Positions 60,231 through 64,000 of a DNA stretch of 64,000 bases are shown here, piece after piece. How positions within the stretch are numbered: position 1 is the first letter of the stretch; every line of letters begins with the position of its first letter. The notes beneath the pieces are model-generated. The model was not told where the DNA came from, did no database searches, and was given only the letters and a program-made list of their open reading frames with translations. The DNA comes from DAOPZC01 sp035353175 (lineage in GTDB: Bacteria; Verrucomicrobiota; Kiritimatiellia; RFP12; UBA1067), in contig DAOPZC010000008.1 of assembly GCA_035353175.1 (NCBI GenBank), positions 41,889 to 105,888 of the forward strand. Reading direction: 5' to 3'. Position numbers and translations under genes: made by a program.

Positions 60231-60258
60231 TTGACGGGCAAGGGTTTTTCCGTATAGA
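60231..60258 (+). promoter_or_regulatory. promoter of the acyltransferase operon
   Basis: -35 TTGACG (60231-60236), 16-bp spacer and -10 TATAGA (60253-60258), or TAGAAT (60255-60260) with an 18-bp spacer. The -35 is the best in the window. Confidence 0.6.
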
Positions 60259-60317
60259 ATTCAAGAACAAGGCGCGATATTTGCGGCGCGATGCAGCGGC
60301 AGGTCGAGGAGGCGGAA

Positions 60318-61442
60318 ATGGGAAACGATGATAAAACCGGGGGCCAACGGTTGCGCTCGCTGGATGCGCTGCGTGGCTTTGATATGTTCTGGATCGCCGG
60401 CGGCGGCACGCTCTTCGTCGCGCTTGCCAACTTGACGGAATGGCCGGTCCTGCTTTGGTGGAAAACGCAGCTGACGCATGTGGCATGGCACGGGTTCCGC
60501 TTTGAAGACATGATTTTCCCCCTTTTCCTGTTCATCGCGGGATTCTCTTTCCCCTTTTCCATGGCGAAAGGGGACAGCGGTTCGGAAAGTAGGGGCGCCC
60601 TCTATCGCCACGTCGTAAAGCGGGGCCTCATCTTGGTGCTTTTGGGCGTTATCGCCGGCAATGGCATTCGTTTCAATTTCAGCGAGTTGCGCTACGGAAG
60701 CGTGCTGGGGCATATCGGGTTGGCGTGGATGTTAGCCGCGCTGATTTTCATGAACTGCCGTATCAGGAACTGCCTAGTCTGGGTCGGAGGCATCCTGGTG
60801 GGATATTGGCTTCTGCTGCGGTTTTCTCATGCTCCCGATTTAGGGTCGACGGATCCCTTCTCGATGGAAGGGAGCATCGTGGGGTATGTGGACCGTCTGT
60901 TGCTGCCGGGTAAGCTCTACCGGAAGATACATGATCCGGAGGGAATCCTGAGCACAATTCCCGCGATTGCGACCGCGCTTCTCGGCATGCTGAGCGGAAA
61001 TTTCATACTGCGGCAGCAGCGCTCCGAGGCCGTACCCGCCCACACGGCGCTTAAGATGGTTCTGTCGGCCATCGGTCTGCTGGCCCTCGGCTGGCTGTGG
61101 AACTTTGTTTTCCCCATCAACAAGAATCTCTGGACCAGTTCCTTCGTCTGTTTCGTCGGGGGGCTCAGCCTGCTTCTTTTCACGCTGTTTTACATGGTCA
61201 TCGACGTCTGGAAGGTAGATAAATGGTCGCGGTTCTTCGTGGTCATCGGCATGAACTCGATCACGATCTATCTGGCGCCGAAGGTCATCGATTTCAACAA
61301 GCCGGCGCAGTTCTTTTTTGCTAGCCTGATCAGTCTGTTTCCAAAAGAATGGTCGGGCGTTCTGAACGCAGCGGCGTATTTGGCCGTCGTTTGGGCATTT
61401 CTCTATTTTCTTTACCGGAAAAAGATCTTTCTTAAAGTGTAG
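60318..61442 (+). CDS. COG4299 (NagX/HGSNAT-like) membrane acyltransferase
   Basis: A 374-residue integral membrane protein with about 10 helices. GAGGAGGCGG precedes the ATG. The start motif LRSLDALRGFDMFWI, the FEDMIFPLFLFIAGFSFPFSM region and the closing YFLYRKKIFLKV are typical of the family related to heparan-alpha-glucosaminide N-acetyltransferase. Such proteins pass acetyl groups across the membrane to amino sugars. It is the first of four tightly spaced genes ending in a deacetylase and is a paralogue of 61772-62866. Exact acceptor unknown. Confidence 0.9.
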   Translation: MGNDDKTGGQRLRSLDALRGFDMFWIAGGGTLFVALANLTEWPVLLWWKTQLTHVAWHGFRFEDMIFPLFLFIAGFSFPFSMAKGDSGSESRGALYRHVVKRGLILVLLGVIAGNGIRFNFSELRYGSVLGHIGLAWMLAALIFMNCRIRNCLVWVGGILVGYWLLLRFSHAPDLGSTDPFSMEGSIVGYVDRLLLPGKLYRKIHDPEGILSTIPAIATALLGMLSGNFILRQQRSEAVPAHTALKMVLSAIGLLALGWLWNFVFPINKNLWTSSFVCFVGGLSLLLFTLFYMVIDVWKVDKWSRFFVVIGMNSITIYLAPKVIDFNKPAQFFFASLISLFPKEWSGVLNAAAYLAVVWAFLYFLYRKKIFLKV

Positions 61443-61459
61443 ATGACGGAAAGGGCCGA

Positions 61460-61750
61460 ATGAAGTTTCCGATATTTGAAGCAATCATGCTGGTCTGCTT
61501 CGGCATGGCATGGCCGGTGTCGATCCTGAAGTCGTGGCGGTCGCGGACGAACAAAGGGAAAAGCGGTTTTTTCCTGTTTATCGTATTAATGGGATATGTT
61601 TCCGGCCTGATCCATAAGCTGTGGTGGCAGGACAAAATCGACGGCGTAGTCTGGCTGTATGTGCTGAACGCCGTGATGGTAGTGGCGGATGGGACGCTTT
61701 ATTACCGGAACCGCTGGTTCGACAAACGGCGCGCCCGACACGTACGTTAA
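61460..61750 (+). CDS. small three-TM protein, SemiSWEET/PQ-loop-like
   Basis: A 96-residue protein with GGAAAGGG before the ATG. Three membrane helices at about 5-22, 36-53 and 61-80 match the size and layout of SemiSWEET half-transporters. The first helix ends in AWPVSILKSWRSRTNKGKS, which is like the PQ-loop helix (PQ followed by a basic stretch and a K-S-x-G-x-S turn), but with PV in place of PQ. It is 17 bp after the first acyltransferase and 21 bp before the second. A sugar-transport role is only an inference. Confidence 0.75.
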   Translation: MKFPIFEAIMLVCFGMAWPVSILKSWRSRTNKGKSGFFLFIVLMGYVSGLIHKLWWQDKIDGVVWLYVLNAVMVVADGTLYYRNRWFDKRRARHVR

Positions 61751-61771
61751 TACGGAAGAGAGGGGGGGCTG

Positions 61772-62866
61772 ATGGGGGACACGAAAAAAGAGCGGATTCT
61801 CGCGATTGATGCGGCGCGGGGTTTCGACATGATCTGGATTATCGGCGGCAGCGAATTGCTGACGCGCCTGGCGGCTGCCGCCCATCCCGGGGCGGGGGCG
61901 TTTATCAAGACGCAGATGCAGCATGTCCCATGGGAGGGATTCCATTTCATGGATCTGATCATGCCGCTCTTTATTTTTCTGGCGGGCTGCTCGCTGCCGT
62001 TTTCCCTTGCGAGCCGGAAGCAGCGAGGTGACTCGATCGCCACGATCTATCTGCACACGGTTCAGCGGACGCTGATCCTGTGGGTTTTCGGCATGATGCT
62101 TCAGGGGCGGTTGCTGGAATATGACTGGTCGCGGCTGGTCTTCTACAGCAATACGCTGCAGTCGATCGCCGCCGGCACCTTTTTCGGCACGGTCTTTCTT
62201 TTGCACTTCGGCAAGAAATGGCAGATTGGGGCCACCGTAGCCTGCGTCGTTCTCTTCGGGCTGCTGCTCCGCTTTGCGCCGGTCCCTGGGCACGGGGCAG
62301 GGGTTCTTACGGCGGAAGGGAATTTCGCGCACTATGTCGATGTGCTTGTCCTGCGGACACTTGACGCTCCCGCCTACACGTGGGTGCTGAGCACATTGGG
62401 TTTTGTTGCCACCGCCATGCTCGGAACGTTTGCCGGCGACATCCTGCGCTTGGAATGGCCTAAGGCGCGCATCGCGCAGCTGCTTTTCGCGGTCGGGGGC
62501 GGGTTGACGCTGGCGGGGTGGGCCGGAAGTTTCTTCATCCCCATCATCAAGCATATTTGGAATGAGACTTTCGTCTTGTATTCGGGCGGCTTGTGCTTCC
62601 TTTGTCTGACCGTTTTCTACACGCTGATCGATGTGTTGGGGTGGCGGCGGTGGTCGCTTTTCTTCGTCGTCATCGGAACGAATGCGATCTTCATCTATAT
62701 GGCAACCCATCTTTTCAATTTCGGTTTGTTCGGCGACCGGTTCGTCCAAGGGCTGAAGCATCATACCGAGACGTTTTATCCGCTGATCAGCGCGTCGGCC
62801 AAATTCGCCGTGGGTTATGCGTTGTTGCTGTGGCTGTATCGGCGCAAAATTTTCTTCAAAATCTGA
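61772..62866 (+). CDS. COG4299 (NagX/HGSNAT-like) membrane acyltransferase
   Basis: A 364-residue paralogue of the protein at 60318, with the same plan: ILAIDAARGFDMIWIIGGSEL, a second helix pair GFHFMDLIMPLFIFLAGCSLPFSL, and the C-terminal LLLWLYRRKIFFKI. It is about as similar to its partner as expected for an old duplication and retains the ARG-FDM start motif. GAGAGGGGGGG lies before the ATG. Likely transfers acetyl groups to an extracytoplasmic amino sugar. Confidence 0.9.
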   Translation: MGDTKKERILAIDAARGFDMIWIIGGSELLTRLAAAAHPGAGAFIKTQMQHVPWEGFHFMDLIMPLFIFLAGCSLPFSLASRKQRGDSIATIYLHTVQRTLILWVFGMMLQGRLLEYDWSRLVFYSNTLQSIAAGTFFGTVFLLHFGKKWQIGATVACVVLFGLLLRFAPVPGHGAGVLTAEGNFAHYVDVLVLRTLDAPAYTWVLSTLGFVATAMLGTFAGDILRLEWPKARIAQLLFAVGGGLTLAGWAGSFFIPIIKHIWNETFVLYSGGLCFLCLTVFYTLIDVLGWRRWSLFFVVIGTNAIFIYMATHLFNFGLFGDRFVQGLKHHTETFYPLISASAKFAVGYALLLWLYRRKIFFKI

Positions 62867-62884
62867 GACGGGAGAATTAACGCG

Positions 62885-63736
62885 ATGGAACCTGTTCGGC
62901 CTTGCGATTTGCGGATAATGATCATCGGGGCGCACCCGGACGATCCCGACATCACGGGGGGCGGCATCGCCCTAAAATATGTGAAAGCGGGAGCGACCGT
63001 CAAGCTGGTCTCGATGTGCAACGGCGATAAGGGCCACATGACGATGTCGCCGGAAGCCTTGGCGGCGCGGCGGTACCTGGAGGCGCAGCGATCGAAAGCG
63101 GTCCTCGGCGTGGATGAGTATCGGGTCGTCGCGCATCACGACTGCGAACTTGAAGTGACGCTCGAGATGCGAAAAGAGATGACGCGGCTGATCCGCGAGT
63201 TCGCGCCGCATGTCGTGTTCACGCACCGCACCTGCGACTACCATGCGGACCACCGGGCTGTGGGAACGCTGGTGATGGATTCCGCTTATCTGCTGGGTGT
63301 GCCGTTGTGGTGTCCGGAGATGCCGGTCTCTGCCGTGAAGCCCGCGATCTATTTCCTTCGCGACGCTTTTACTCACCCGGCGGCGCTCCGCCCCGACATC
63401 GTCGTTGACATCGACGGAGAGATGGATCAATTGCTGACTGCGCTTTGTGCGCATGAGTCTCAGTTTTTCGAGTGGTTGGTGTTCGACAAGCGGATCGCGG
63501 AGCCTGTTCCGGCCACGCTGGAAGGGCGCAAGGCGTTCATTGAAAAATACTGGATGGTGCCGCGCAAGAAGTATGACGCCGAGCGGTTCCGCTCCCGGTT
63601 GGTGGAGGTCTACGGCCAGAGTCAGGCGGCGCGGATCAGCCACATTGAGGCCTATGAGCTGAGCGAATATGGCTACCAGCCGTCCGCCAAAGAGGTGGAT
63701 CAGCTGTTCCCTTTTCTATCTAAGGCATCTCTGTGA
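62885..63736 (+). CDS. PIG-L/LmbE family deacetylase
   Basis: A 283-residue zinc enzyme. The family motif GAHPDDPDITGGG (residues 15-27, His17 and Asp19/Asp20) is followed by a second ligand site in THRTCDYHADHRAVG. No signal peptide, so cytosolic. Family members deacetylate GlcNAc-containing glycolipids, glycoconjugates or monosaccharides. GGGAGA lies 10 bp before the ATG. Being in the same transcript as two acetyltransferase-like proteins it may recycle or trim acetylated amino sugars. A strong terminator follows. Confidence 0.93.
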   Translation: MEPVRPCDLRIMIIGAHPDDPDITGGGIALKYVKAGATVKLVSMCNGDKGHMTMSPEALAARRYLEAQRSKAVLGVDEYRVVAHHDCELEVTLEMRKEMTRLIREFAPHVVFTHRTCDYHADHRAVGTLVMDSAYLLGVPLWCPEMPVSAVKPAIYFLRDAFTHPAALRPDIVVDIDGEMDQLLTALCAHESQFFEWLVFDKRIAEPVPATLEGRKAFIEKYWMVPRKKYDAERFRSRLVEVYGQSQAARISHIEAYELSEYGYQPSAKEVDQLFPFLSKASL

Positions 63737-63774
63737 CCTTGGCTGCAGTTTTCGGATTCTGCTGTATAGTGACA

Positions 63775-63816
63775 AAATTAGGCCTGCCTTGCTCGAAAGA
63801 GAAGGCAGGCCTTTTT
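63775..63816. terminator. bidirectional intrinsic terminator
   Basis: AGGCCTGCCTT (63780-63790) pairs perfectly with AAGGCAGGCCT (63802-63812), with an 11-base loop. TTTTT follows on the plus strand and, on the minus strand, AATTTT. It separates the convergent deacetylase and decarboxylase genes. Confidence 0.92.
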
Positions 63817-63841
63817 GTCGACAGGAACGGATTGCCGTCGT

Positions 63842-64000
63842 TTATTTGCAGAGCGTGTAGAGGACGCCCGCGACGACGGCGGAACCGATGACACCGGAGA
63901 CGTTCGGTCCCATGGCGTGCATCAGCAGGTAGTTCGTGGGGTCGGACTCGAGGCCGACCTTGTTGGAGACGCGCGCGGCCATGGGCACGGCGGAGACGCC
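63842..64000 (-). CDS. oadB: sodium-translocating decarboxylase beta subunit, 3' end
   Basis: The window holds only the last 52 codons, read on the minus strand and ending at TAA (63844-63842). The residues GVSAVPMAARV, SDPTNYLLMHAMGPNVSGVIGSAVVAGV and the closing YTLCK match the very conserved C-terminus of OadB/MmdB/GcdB. This integral subunit couples decarboxylation of oxaloacetate, methylmalonyl-CoA or glutaconyl-CoA to sodium export. Which decarboxylase it belongs to cannot be told from this fragment, so the oadB symbol is generic. Confidence 0.88.
   Translation of the reverse strand, partial: GVSAVPMAARVSNKVGLESDPTNYLLMHAMGPNVSGVIGSAVVAGVLYTLCK

Noticed and set aside
1..64000. tRNA, rRNA, CRISPR, IS element or prophage
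   Set aside because: No tRNA cloverleaf, no regular spacer array, no transposase, integrase or phage gene was recognised.

Overview
The window is GC-rich bacterial DNA, about 46 protein genes with short gaps, and reads like a chromosome of the PVC superphylum, most likely Kiritimatiellota/Lentisphaerota. That placement is an inference from gene content: many Tat-exported Gfo/Idh/MocA oxidoreductases and TIM-barrel epimerases, DUF6259- and DUF4832-type secreted proteins, a HzsA-like diheme protein, and a sodium-pump decarboxylase subunit at the right edge. No rRNA, tRNA, IS element, prophage or CRISPR array was found. The long open frames opposite real genes are GC-driven shadows and are not listed.

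Layout. 1-9.3 kb: end of a DUF6259 gene, an exported epimerase/oxidoreductase pair, DNA glycosylase Tag, then a GH97 glycosidase running into a complete ribose-type sugar ABC transporter. 9.4-12.2 kb: a GH39/GH5-like secreted glycosidase divergent from an XylR-like regulator (LacI-type sensor plus AraC HTH). 12.4-37.5 kb: a large carbohydrate-degradation island (GH42-like, GH28-like, GH65-like, two esterase-like hydrolases, two further DUF6259 proteins, two DUF4832 proteins, GH5-like with CBM, MBL hydrolase, GH99-like with CBM9-like domain, a mutarotase-fold protein and a DoxX-Tat-barrel fusion). It has no SusC/SusD and no sulfatase; import probably relies on the ABC system. 37.6-49 kb: housekeeping and small operons (tpiA; a TPP riboswitch with thiD and thiC; an orphan NarL-type response regulator with a Tat oxidoreductase; sugar transferase; folE; epimerase; GT4; M42 peptidase). 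49.3-53.8 kb: carB-carA in reversed order. 54-58.7 kb: the diheme HzsA-like protein and a double alpha/beta-hydrolase. 58.8-64 kb: aroA, then two COG4299 (NagX/HGSNAT-like) membrane acyltransferases around a SemiSWEET-like three-TM protein, followed by a PIG-L deacetylase, a bidirectional terminator and the 3' end of an oadB-type gene.

The most notable structure is regulatory. Three promoters of the island (before 12454, 16124 and 32726) carry tandem 15-bp direct repeats of the form TTCGCNNNATCGAGG, repeated at exactly 21 bp and ending exactly at the -35 box. A fourth promoter (before 30398) keeps the TTCG phasing with degenerate sequence. This is the layout expected for an AraC/XylR-type activator, and the XylR-like gene lies directly upstream of the first site. 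A separate pair of direct repeats sits between the XylR-like gene and the GH39-like gene. Together they suggest a dispersed polysaccharide-use regulon whose inducer and substrate are unknown. Other points: a 30-bp palindrome in the carB-carA gap, REP-like hairpins and degenerate octamer-like repeats in intergenic gaps, and two genes whose predicted -10 box implies leaderless mRNA.
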